From positions 62,001 to 126,000 of the forward strand of contig JAIXYP010000037.1 in NCBI GenBank assembly GCA_027490155.1: DNA of 64,000 bases, given 5' to 3'. Origin of the DNA: Cytophagaceae bacterium. GTDB lineage: Bacteria > Bacteroidota > Bacteroidia > Cytophagales > Flexibacteraceae. Below the pieces are notes generated by a model. The model did no database searches. It was not told the DNA's origin and saw nothing but the letters and a program-made list of their open reading frames with translations. The position numbers and the translations under genes were made by a program. This document shows positions 8,761-16,957 of this stretch, one piece after another. Each line of letters starts with the position of its first letter. Positions within the stretch are counted from its first letter, which is position 1.

Positions 8761-9067
8761 TGAGCAATCAAATTTCAACAGGAAACTAAGGTAAAACCAC
8801 CCATCGAAAGGCACCTCAATTGCCAATTTCGATAGGTGGTTTTCTCCTTTTCTTAAAGCCCTTTTTTAGGTTTGATCATGACCAGGGACAGAATCTGGGG
8901 TTACTTTGATGCTTCCAGCAGTATCCAACAATGTTATTCTGTGCGATTCTATGGAGGCTTCTGGTTATTATTGCTCCGTCATTAACCCAACTATGATATC
9001 AACACCAAATCAGGACCAATCGTACGAACCACATTCGCTCCGATGGGCTTTGTGCAAGCTTGTGGAC
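8761..9067. other. Gap with terminator and leader of secreted protein gene
   Basis: A 307-base stretch holding the terminator of the oxygenase gene (8793-8843) and then the upstream region of the secreted protein gene. GTTACTTTG (8900-8908) resembles a -7 box with one mismatch. The downstream reading frame is open back to 8906, so part of this region could be translated if an earlier start is used. Confidence 0.4.
8793..8843 (+). terminator. Intrinsic terminator after the oxygenase gene
   Basis: A 17-bp inverted repeat (8793-8809 with 8827-8843, one mismatch) with an internal GGCA/TGCC mini-stem in the loop; it ends in TTTTCTCCTTTTCTT. It lies 33 bases after the oxygenase stop codon. Confidence 0.85.
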
Positions 9068-10216
9068 ATGACTAGGGTTGTTGCCCTGATGTTGATGGTC
9101 AGCCTTGCCGTTGGTAGCTATGCACAGGAAATCAAACAATCGGCTCTTGAGGATGTGATCATCCTGCAGGATGGCACCTCAGCCAAATGTCTGATTACAG
9201 CCGTAGATGCTCAAAAGCTCTTGTACCGTAATCTAGCTAACGAAGTAACGAAGGTCAATGTAGCGGATGTCCTAACTTTTTATGTTGGTTCGCAGGCTAG
9301 GCTTGAGGCGCTCAGTGTCCCGACAGCGGTATATGTCCAGAAGTATCAAAATGCGCAAGACCTGTTCCTTTTGCAGTCTGGCAAACGGATGCTAACAACT
9401 TTGCTTGACATCAATAGTCTTTACTTTGTGGTTCGGCGCAGCTTGCAGGACACAACCCGGCTCGATATCCCTATTGACTCGGTTGTGTCGTTTTATACCA
9501 ATAAGCCATTCCTGAAACGGGCCTTAGATGATTTTCCGTCCGTTAATAGGTTATATGCACCTATTCAGGATCTTGACAAAATTGTCCAGAAAGATCGTGG
9601 AACTACCAACTGGAATGCGGACTACATTGTGCTCCGGAACGGTGATGTCGTCCGCGGGGTGATCATTGACGCAGATTCAACATCGTCTTTGACCTACATC
9701 CCGGCCTATTTTGCTGAGCATAGTTTTCGCCCCATCACCCTGCCATGGTCCGCCATTCGTGGTATTGACTACTGGCCAGATCCTAACCCATTTCATGAGC
9801 CTCGTTGGTACAAACATACTCGACAATATCAAGAGCCAATCCTGAAGTCGGTCTTAACACGCGAGATCGATGGTAATTCCCAATTCATCCTGACAAAACT
9901 GCCTGACGAACAACGTGTAGCCGCCGCCAAATTGCGCTGGAAGCTACTGGAGGGTACAGTCTTGCTAGCTGGTGGATTTTGTACCTTTGGCTGGGGATAC
10001 CAACAGCTAGGCATTAACCAACGTGCCAGTAATGACCTAGGTGTGGTTACTTCATCTGTTGGGATGGCTGCTGGCCTCGCAATCATGGGTGTTAGTTATT
10101 ACAGCCTTGCAGAGGGGATTCATAACATCAGGGTTTATTTCCGCCTCCGACACATCCAGAAGACCTTGAATATCACTCCAACTGGTACTGGCGTCAGTAT
10201 GCGATATCGGTTTTGA
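9068..10216 (+). CDS. Secreted protein with three copies of a ~50-residue module
   Basis: From the ATG at 9068 the protein has a clear signal peptide (MTRVVALMLMVSLAVGSYAQ) and 382 residues. Three similar modules follow, each starting Asp-x-(Ile/Phe)-x-Leu-x-x-Gly and ending in a (Ile/Leu)-x-x-Ser/Ala-(Val/Ile)-x-x-(Phe/Ile) strand: DVIILQDGTSAKC (9157-), DLFLLQSGKRMLT (9358-) and DYIVLRNGDVVRG (9625-). The last ~110 residues hold one or two membrane-like stretches (GTVLLAGGFCTFGWGY and VTSSVGMAAGLAIMGV). Similar Gly-containing beta modules occur in many Bacteroidota exported proteins of unknown role. The frame is open to 8906, so a longer N-terminus cannot be excluded. No function assigned. 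Confidence 0.7.
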   Translation: MTRVVALMLMVSLAVGSYAQEIKQSALEDVIILQDGTSAKCLITAVDAQKLLYRNLANEVTKVNVADVLTFYVGSQARLEALSVPTAVYVQKYQNAQDLFLLQSGKRMLTTLLDINSLYFVVRRSLQDTTRLDIPIDSVVSFYTNKPFLKRALDDFPSVNRLYAPIQDLDKIVQKDRGTTNWNADYIVLRNGDVVRGVIIDADSTSSLTYIPAYFAEHSFRPITLPWSAIRGIDYWPDPNPFHEPRWYKHTRQYQEPILKSVLTREIDGNSQFILTKLPDEQRVAAAKLRWKLLEGTVLLAGGFCTFGWGYQQLGINQRASNDLGVVTSSVGMAAGLAIMGVSYYSLAEGIHNIRVYFRLRHIQKTLNITPTGTGVSMRYRF

Positions 10217-10347
10217 GGCTCAGCGCTACCTATCCTGCAGGTCGATTGCCGCAGTTAGTCCTTGGTCCGCGAAGGAGAATCTGGTTAACCAATAGCTTGG
10301 CCTAAATTGGGCCCGCAATAAGTCATATAAAAAGGCCTTCACTTTCC

Positions 10348-11430
10348 GTGCCTCCATCAACTCCAGCCTCAGACGCTCCGAAAAAGCCTAAAGCCGATCC
10401 AACTGCGTCTCGCTTTGGCATCAAAAAAATGCTCTCCATTGGGCTGCCAGTGGTATTCGCAATTGGCTTGTTTTGGTACGTATATCGCAATTTTTCGGTC
10501 AGTGAGCTACAAGCATCAATATCGGCGGCTAACTATTGGTTACTGATCGGATCCTTGCTACCCTTAGCTGCTAGTCACTACCTAAGATCCCTCCGTTGGC
10601 GCCAATTGCTGGCCCCATTAGGATACCGACCACCTATCTCCCAAATGTTTGCAGCCGTGATGTCTGGCTATGCTGCCAACCTGATTCTGCCTCGTGCGGG
10701 GGAGGTACTACGATGTACAATACTACAGAAGACAGCAAACGTTCCGACCGAAATCAGCCTTGGCAATGTTTTGGCCGAGCGTGTACTGGACCTTGTGATG
10801 TTAGGCCTATTGACAATCTTGGCCTTAGTTGTAGAATATGAGCGCTTATCTGCCTTTTTGGGCTCATTGCTAATGACCAAACTTGCCGGCAGTGCAATGA
10901 CAAGCGGAGTGGTTTGGTCGTTTGTCGGTGGTGGCTTTTTGATTTTCGCTTTTACCCTAACCCTGCTTTATGCCTTGCGCAACCATCATATTGTGGTCCT
11001 GCTATGGGGCTTTCTGACTCGTTTGTTCAACGGATTGGTCTCCGTTAAGGACGTCCAGAATCTGCCGCTTTTTATTCTGTATTCAATCTTAATTTGGTTT
11101 GGCTATTACCTCAGTAGTGCCATGGTTCTATATGGGTTTTCCCCAACCGCCGATCTGCCTTTGGCTTCTGCCCTCGTTCTGAATGTCATTGGGGCATTCG
11201 GGATGGTAGCTCCTGTCCAGGGTGGCATTGGCGCATACCACTATATGGTCTCCACAGGGCTCACAGCAATCTATGCGGTTGAGACCAAGGATAGCCTTGG
11301 GCTTGCTTTTTTGCTGCATACATCCCAAATGTTGTTCACGCTGGTGCTGGGTGGTGTTTGTTTTTTGTGGTTATCACAACAGACAAGCAAACAAATCACA
11401 GTATCCTCGACCACAAAACCTACGATATAG
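10348..11430 (+). CDS. Lysylphosphatidylglycerol synthase TM-region-like membrane protein (UPF0104/YbhN-like)
   Basis: A 360-residue inner-membrane protein with about eight membrane segments. It shows the family pattern: LLIGSLLPLAASHYLRSLRWRQLLAPLGY, then MFAAVMSGYAANLILPRAGEVLRC with the conserved PRAGE/LRC stretch, then LAERVLDLVMLGLL, and late AFGMVAPVQGGIGAYHYM. The family shares the flippase-like transmembrane part of MprF but lacks its aminoacyl-transferase domain; members are proposed to move lipids. The start is a GTG at 10348 giving a soluble Pro/Lys-rich N-terminal tail of ~25 residues; the ATG encoding MLSIGL (10429) is an alternative. The ABC ATPase gene starts 69 bases downstream. 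Confidence 0.83.
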   Translation: MPPSTPASDAPKKPKADPTASRFGIKKMLSIGLPVVFAIGLFWYVYRNFSVSELQASISAANYWLLIGSLLPLAASHYLRSLRWRQLLAPLGYRPPISQMFAAVMSGYAANLILPRAGEVLRCTILQKTANVPTEISLGNVLAERVLDLVMLGLLTILALVVEYERLSAFLGSLLMTKLAGSAMTSGVVWSFVGGGFLIFAFTLTLLYALRNHHIVVLLWGFLTRLFNGLVSVKDVQNLPLFILYSILIWFGYYLSSAMVLYGFSPTADLPLASALVLNVIGAFGMVAPVQGGIGAYHYMVSTGLTAIYAVETKDSLGLAFLLHTSQMLFTLVLGGVCFLWLSQQTSKQITVSSTTKPTI

Positions 11431-11499
11431 TTGTCTTTAGCTCCTTCTAGCGAGTTTATCAAGCTTGTTTAACAAACACGATCAAAACCACTGCCTCAG

Positions 11500-12159
11500 A
11501 TGTTAGTTGCCTCAGACCTTGTGAAACATTACGGCCCAGTTCAGGTACTGAAAGGCGTTAGTCTTAGTGTTGCCAATGGCGAGATCGTGAGTATTGTCGG
11601 CGCAAGCGGAGCTGGCAAAAGCACCTTGCTGCAACTGCTAGGCACCTTAGACAAAGCAGATGGCGGAACGATCAGTATTAATGGGAATGTAGTGGCGGGC
11701 CTTTATGGTAATTCCTTGGCTCGTTTCCGCAACAAGCACATTGGTTTCGTGTTCCAAGCCCATAACCTGTTGCCTGAGTTCAGTGCCCTCGAAAATGTAT
11801 GTATCCCCGCCTATATAGGCGGTGCTAGCCGGGCTGTTGCCGAACGCAAAGCAACCGAATTGCTCCAGAAATTGGGCTTGAGTCATCGCCTAGACCACAA
11901 ACCAATGATGATGAGTGGAGGAGAGCAACAACGTGTCGCGGTTGCACGAGCCTTGGTCAATAGCCCATCTGTAGTCTATGCAGATGAGCCCAGCGGCAAT
12001 CTAGACACACAAAATGCCGAAGCCTTGCACCAACTCTTCTTCGACCTCAGGGCTGAGATGGGCCAGACTTTCGTGATTGTGACACACAACCAACAGCTAG
12101 CCAATCGTGCTGATCGTTGTCTTCGGATGGAAGGCGGTGTGATCGTCAGTGCTAGTTAA
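11500..12159 (+). CDS. lolD: ABC transporter ATP-binding protein, LolD type
   Basis: A 219-residue ATPase with Walker A GASGAGKST (~35-43), Q-loop FVFQAHNLLPEFSALENV, signature MSGGEQQRVAVARAL (~139-153), Walker B VVYADEPSGNLD and H-loop VIVTHNQ. The LLPEF/SALENV region and the DEPSGNLD motif place it in the LolD/MacB/FtsE group; among these the length and Q-loop fit LolD best, which powers release of lipoproteins from the inner membrane. No LolC/E permease gene is adjacent, which is common in Bacteroidota where lolD lies apart. FtsE-like or MacB-type roles are less likely but not excluded. Confidence 0.85.
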   Translation: MLVASDLVKHYGPVQVLKGVSLSVANGEIVSIVGASGAGKSTLLQLLGTLDKADGGTISINGNVVAGLYGNSLARFRNKHIGFVFQAHNLLPEFSALENVCIPAYIGGASRAVAERKATELLQKLGLSHRLDHKPMMMSGGEQQRVAVARALVNSPSVVYADEPSGNLDTQNAEALHQLFFDLRAEMGQTFVIVTHNQQLANRADRCLRMEGGVIVSAS

Positions 12160-12277
12160 GATGCGATTTTTAGCTTTTACTTTGGCCGATAATTTAGCCA
12201 AGTTGAGTGCTTGGTCTCAGAAGGGTATATGTACTAAAATAAGCCCTTTTTAAGCGACAGTTTTCTTATCTTGATGG

Positions 12278-13975
12278 ATGTCCAAGCCTAACGACAATAC
12301 GAGTCAGCCTGCTGAGGTGTTAACTGAACGAGATCTAATCCTGGATCGACTAAGCTGGTGGTCGTTTGTGGGGATTTTGTTGCTGGCTTTTGCTTTAATG
12401 TCGGTGTCTTTAGGGTTCAAGACGATATTTTTCAGAGACTACGCCATCATCTACGAAGGGGCCTATCGCCTATGGCTGGGCCAACAACCCTATCAAGACT
12501 TTGAGATGCCAGTTGGACCTATTAGTCTGCTGGGCCCTTGGCTTGCCTTCGAAGTCTGGGGCCCAAATTGGCAATCCCTCATTTGGTGTCAGCTTGGGCT
12601 CAATGCCCTTGGGGTACTCGTCTTTTCCGTGATCTTGAAACGCCTTGGGTTAGATATCTGGCGATTGGCCTTTGCCTTGGTCACTTGGGTAACATTCTAT
12701 ACTTGGCCGAACAATTTGCCATGGTACAACACGACAGCCATTACGTTGGAGCTCTTTACTCTTTTGGCCGTCGTTTGGGTTTTGACAGCAAAACCAACTG
12801 GGTCTAAAGTCTGGGCCATACCTGGCGCAGTGTTATCGGGTATTGGTGCATGTGGTGTCATCCTTTGCAAGCAGGACTTTGGCCTTTTAACTGCGGCCTT
12901 AGTGTCGATTTTGGTGCTTTTGTTTCTGAAGGATAGGATTGCCAAGGTCCGATTTGTGTTTGTATTCTGGATTGTCTTGGTGCTCAGCTTTTTGCTTTGT
13001 TGTGGGTTCTTGCCATCTGTGTTTCTGGCTCAGTTCAATTATGGACAAGGACCAAACGCAACCCGACTGCAACTTGGGCGATTTGTCCATACCGCCATGA
13101 CACTTGATGTACGCCTGATACTCACAATTGTGATTGCAGTGGCCCTCCTGACCCGGAACAAATCCCAAAGTGTCCTTAAGTGGATACGACAACCAAAACA
13201 GCTACCATTGCTACTGTGTCTTGGTCTGGTTATCCAGAGCATGATTACCTACACAACAAGTGGCGTCAAGGTGAGTCACTATTATCATTGGGCACCTTTG
13301 CTGATTAGCCTATCAATTGTGTTAGGGTTAGACAATTGCAAGGTGTGGCAACAGCGCATTATGTTAGCCACATGGTCTATCATGTGGCTCAACCCGATAG
13401 CAGATGCTTACACCAGCTACCAATACCCTCGCCTAAGTCTGGATTGGGCCAATGGCTGGCTGAGCGGTAATCCGCTAGACGGTAATTTTAATAGGGATTA
13501 TCTAAAAGTGGATGGAACCTTCGGAACCCAAAGTCTCTTTTGGCCATCGGATATCGGACGAACATTGACAACAGTATCAGACATTATCGGCGATATCCGC
13601 TCGCAAAGATTTTCCATGCTTAAGCAGGATAGAGCTGGTAGGTCAATTATCGATGGCTCCGAACGACCATACCTTGACTTGTTACTTAATATTTCCGAGC
13701 TCAGCTTTTTGTACCAAGACCTTGGGGTGATCCCGCCTAAAGGTGTACCGTTATGGTTTGACGACCATGCTACCTTTTTCGGTCCTCAACAGACTCAACT
13801 TGCAAAAGATATCGGACGCCAACGCTATGCCATCATTATCCTGCAAGAAACACATAGCAGCATATCACAATATGTTAGGCCCGCTCTGCAGACCAACTAT
13901 GTGTTACGAGGGGTTGGGCTTGCAGCAGCCGAAGGCAAACCGCTCGAGGTATGGGTTGCCAAATCTTACCATTAG
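12278..13975 (+). CDS. Polytopic membrane protein, GT-C glycosyltransferase-like
   Basis: A 565-residue protein with 9-11 hydrophobic helices up to residue ~380 and a soluble C-terminal part of ~180 residues. After the first helix comes FFRDYAIIYEGAYRLWLGQQ followed by PYQDFEMPVGP, a pattern seen in the first external loop of GT-C membrane glycosyltransferases (acidic residue, then gly-x-x-pro-tyr-x-asp). It therefore probably uses a lipid-linked sugar at the outer face of the inner membrane, but family membership is inferred from topology and this loop only. The ATG at 12278 is followed by a short polar N-terminus. There are no sugar-pathway genes next to it. Confidence 0.65.
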   Translation: MSKPNDNTSQPAEVLTERDLILDRLSWWSFVGILLLAFALMSVSLGFKTIFFRDYAIIYEGAYRLWLGQQPYQDFEMPVGPISLLGPWLAFEVWGPNWQSLIWCQLGLNALGVLVFSVILKRLGLDIWRLAFALVTWVTFYTWPNNLPWYNTTAITLELFTLLAVVWVLTAKPTGSKVWAIPGAVLSGIGACGVILCKQDFGLLTAALVSILVLLFLKDRIAKVRFVFVFWIVLVLSFLLCCGFLPSVFLAQFNYGQGPNATRLQLGRFVHTAMTLDVRLILTIVIAVALLTRNKSQSVLKWIRQPKQLPLLLCLGLVIQSMITYTTSGVKVSHYYHWAPLLISLSIVLGLDNCKVWQQRIMLATWSIMWLNPIADAYTSYQYPRLSLDWANGWLSGNPLDGNFNRDYLKVDGTFGTQSLFWPSDIGRTLTTVSDIIGDIRSQRFSMLKQDRAGRSIIDGSERPYLDLLLNISELSFLYQDLGVIPPKGVPLWFDDHATFFGPQQTQLAKDIGRQRYAIIILQETHSSISQYVRPALQTNYVLRGVGLAAAEGKPLEVWVAKSYH

Positions 13976-14182
13976 CCAAAAAAATATGGGTAATATGGTG
14001 TTTGTTAATGCCGCTTGGAATGAGATAAAAAAACTTGATTTGATGCTGTTGTAGCGGTTTTTTATTTGGTATTGATTGCATAACAGCAAACGAAAAGTGT
14101 TAGTCGGTCCCTAATGCGGATATAAAGTTTTGTTTTCTCGGTATTAAGTGCCAAATTTAGAGGTCCATTCTTGATTGCTGAT

Positions 14183-15841
14183 ATGCAAGTCTCACCTGCC
14201 ACCTTAGCAAATAGTGCCATCTTATGGCCCGCAGCTCAAATGCGAGGCTCTGTTGGTATTTTGTTGATGTGGCCGATGGCTTTATGGTGTGTCTTGCTTG
14301 GCGGAGGTAATCATATTTGTCTGGCACAAGCTGTAGGGCAGGCCAATCACCTGTCTGCCACTGGCCCTACTTTGGTCAATGACATAGACCTACCATTGCT
14401 TGACTTTGGGTCCAGCCTAAGTGGGCGTCCGTCCGTGATCAACAAATATGTTTTCCGACCAGGTGCCATCGCTACGGATTGGTTTTTTCAATCCTCTATC
14501 TTTTACAGGTACGATCTAGGTCTTCGTCCTGTCACGATCACCGAAATCAACCGACGAGGCGATACGCTCAGGCGTAAAGCTTATGACTATCACCCGCTTA
14601 GCAAGGTAATGCTGGTCGAAAGGGTCCAGGTCTACTCCAATAGGTTGGGATGGCAGGATAGTGTCGAGATTGCGTATTTTTATGACAACGTGCTTTCTAA
14701 TGCGCTGAGAGTCAAACAGATCAGCAATTTGAAAGGACCTGCAAACACTTTGCCAACTCAGACCTTGTTTGCTTATCGTCCTGATGGTAAACCCCAATAC
14801 ATTCGTCAACGTCGTGAAGTAAACCGACGCTGGATTGAACTGTCCGCAGAATACTTCTCCTACAATGCGGCTGGTCTAGAGGTCTCTAGGTCTTTATACG
14901 AGTTTGATGGCCCAGATTCTGTTTTAACCCTCAGGACCTATAAGACCTTTGACTATGTCAGACCACTGACACAGGATAGCATTTTCCGCGCAATTAACTA
15001 TTGGCAGTATGCCAACAAACAAGTACAGCTGCTCCGGAGCGATACCTTAATTTTGTCGAACCCAAGAGGTACAGATCCTCCTAATGGATGGACAGAGACC
15101 TATTTCAATGCGGCTAGTCTTGTTACACGGAGGGTTCGGTATGCCAATGTGACGTTCAGCAATTATGTCCGGAATAATATCCCTGGTAGTACACTCTTGA
15201 CTCAGACCGAACAGACTTGGAATGGCAATAGGTTTGTAGACAATAGCCGCACTAATTATCAGAGCTTTGCCTCAAACGCTGTCAGCATCGTGAGGGAGGT
15301 TGCCGCAAACAACGTTTTTACACCTGCCGAACGCTACCAAGCACCATTTGATACGTTCCGGAACTCACTCGGTACCCTCTACGAACGCTGGAATGCCTCG
15401 CAACGTGCTTGGGTCTTTAATCCTAGGCAGACTAGTACAGTCATACGCCACAGATATGATGTAAACTCGTCTCAGCTTGTTGAGTCAGTTATCTCTGTGA
15501 CAGATACATCCGCCAATTTGCATCAAGCCTTTTTGCTAGAGTACCTCAACTATGTGGTCTCGACGCCCAAGCAGGCGCAACAAGTTGTCAAACTATTGGC
15601 TTATCCAAATCCTGCTTCAGACCAGATCAAGGTTGATTTGCCATCAATGTTGGCTGGAGAGCCTGTCCGGATATTGGTCCAGAATGCGCTAGGCCAATTG
15701 GTCCTGACCACAGAGGACAATGGATCAAGTCCTGTAATCAACGTATCCAGCCTCCCAGACGGGATCTACATCCTTAATGTAGTTCGGAATCAAGGTAATC
15801 AAGATATCTTAGGTACAGCCAAGTTCGTCAAGCGGCCATAA
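14183..15841 (+). CDS. T9SS type A sorting domain-containing secreted protein
   Basis: A 552-residue exported protein. A hydrophobic segment (VGILLMWPMALWCVLLGGG) followed by CLAQA serves as the signal peptide; it is internal if translation starts at the ATG 14183, and the ATG at 14240 would make it a standard N-terminal signal. The body has repeats of Tyr/Arg-rich beta segments (for example LFAYRPDGKPQYIRQRR and FSYNAAGLEVSRSLYEF) like those in YD/RHS-type or toxin-delivery-like sheets, but this is weak. The last ~80 residues (YPNPASDQIKVDLP ... VRILVQNALGQLV ... LPDGIYILNV) are a T9SS type A sorting domain, so the protein is exported through the type IX system and probably surface-anchored or released. 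Substrate and role unknown. Confidence 0.82.
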   Translation: MQVSPATLANSAILWPAAQMRGSVGILLMWPMALWCVLLGGGNHICLAQAVGQANHLSATGPTLVNDIDLPLLDFGSSLSGRPSVINKYVFRPGAIATDWFFQSSIFYRYDLGLRPVTITEINRRGDTLRRKAYDYHPLSKVMLVERVQVYSNRLGWQDSVEIAYFYDNVLSNALRVKQISNLKGPANTLPTQTLFAYRPDGKPQYIRQRREVNRRWIELSAEYFSYNAAGLEVSRSLYEFDGPDSVLTLRTYKTFDYVRPLTQDSIFRAINYWQYANKQVQLLRSDTLILSNPRGTDPPNGWTETYFNAASLVTRRVRYANVTFSNYVRNNIPGSTLLTQTEQTWNGNRFVDNSRTNYQSFASNAVSIVREVAANNVFTPAERYQAPFDTFRNSLGTLYERWNASQRAWVFNPRQTSTVIRHRYDVNSSQLVESVISVTDTSANLHQAFLLEYLNYVVSTPKQAQQVVKLLAYPNPASDQIKVDLPSMLAGEPVRILVQNALGQLVLTTEDNGSSPVINVSSLPDGIYILNVVRNQGNQDILGTAKFVKRP

Positions 15842-15976
15842 GGTAATCAATAGGTCTTGATGCCAAATTATGGAAACCAAACCTGCTGTCTGGCGATGAT
15901 GGCAGTTGTTTAGGGTTTGATTTGAGGTATTGGCTATCAACCTCAGGACGTGCCTAGCGACCGCTAAACGTCAGTG

Positions 15977-16813
15977 CTACTTTTCGATTTCGTTGGCCAA
16001 GACCTCAAAGGTTATGTTATCACCTATTATAGCCACCGCCATGACTTTGGGTTCTCGACTTGATGGTTGTTTGCTTAAGTTGATAATCTTATTGTCAGTG
16101 CTCAATGCTAGTTTTTCATAAATGGGTATGTACCGTATCCGAAACCAATAAGGATGTGCTTCGTCCTCGCCGTAGTTATGTTTGACGACAAAAACTTCGC
16201 CAAGTAAAGCACGCTGGCTATATTCCTTCATTCGCTTATGTCGTTCGGCCATCATCGGTACCTCTAGGTAATTGGTGCCGATATCCATCTTGACGTTTAG
16301 AGAGCCTACCATGGCCACACGGAAGGCCTCATTGCAAAATAGTATCTTGAATTCGGGATCAACTACGAATACGATGGAATCAGGATTGGCTGTTGCTCCC
16401 ACCGCAATCTGCCACAAATTGGCATGATCGAGGGCTTGCTTAGCGATTTTGTTGGCTTGGTCTGTCAGTTTACGCAGGTAGTTGATCGTGATCGGTAACC
16501 TGCCTAGCTCCAGACATTTTTGGTCCAAAGCATCGGTCCAGACAAGGTCCGTATTGCGGATTTGGTCACTATTTGGTAGTAGCACTAGGTGCTGTCCCTG
16601 ATCGGAAAGTTCGGCCCAGAGTGGCCATTGTTGATGGTCTTCGGCCACAAAGAACCCCAAAACTGAGCTATATTTGGTGATTACCCCTAAGACCTTTGTC
16701 TCCGTGTTGACGACAAACAGGTTGTATTTGAGCCCAGTGTTAATGAGCTCACGTCTAAAATGCTGTGCCTGATCCTTGCTGGAAGTTACAAGCACGATCT
16801 GAAAGACAGTCAT
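15977..16813 (-). CDS. PAS-domain protein with a receiver-like N-terminus
   Basis: A 278-residue soluble protein. Residues ~1-115 have alternating strands and helices like a response-regulator receiver (FQIVLVTSSKD, then YNLFVVNT, then VLGFFVAEDH, then QHLVLLPNS), but the acidic cluster after the first strand is missing and no clear phospho-acceptor Asp is seen at the end of strand 3, so it would be a pseudo-receiver. Residues ~150-275 form a PAS-like domain (IVFVVDPEFKILFCNEAF ... YWFRIRYIPIYE). There is no output domain. It lies 144 bases downstream of the histidine kinase gene on the same strand and probably works with it. Receiver assignment is tentative. Confidence 0.65.
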   Translation of the reverse strand: MTVFQIVLVTSSKDQAQHFRRELINTGLKYNLFVVNTETKVLGVITKYSSVLGFFVAEDHQQWPLWAELSDQGQHLVLLPNSDQIRNTDLVWTDALDQKCLELGRLPITINYLRKLTDQANKIAKQALDHANLWQIAVGATANPDSIVFVVDPEFKILFCNEAFRVAMVGSLNVKMDIGTNYLEVPMMAERHKRMKEYSQRALLGEVFVVKHNYGEDEAHPYWFRIRYIPIYEKLALSTDNKIINLSKQPSSREPKVMAVAIIGDNITFEVLANEIEK

Positions 16814-16957
16814 AGGTACTGATGGTTAATATTTCCTGCTGTCGAGGTCATAATAACTTGAATTCTAATCAAATTTGAATGTCGCCCAAACAGCCATTAC
16901 AGGGTTTGATTCTGATCCGGATGCAACCAATTTATTTCGAAGGCATACTTGTAGGTC

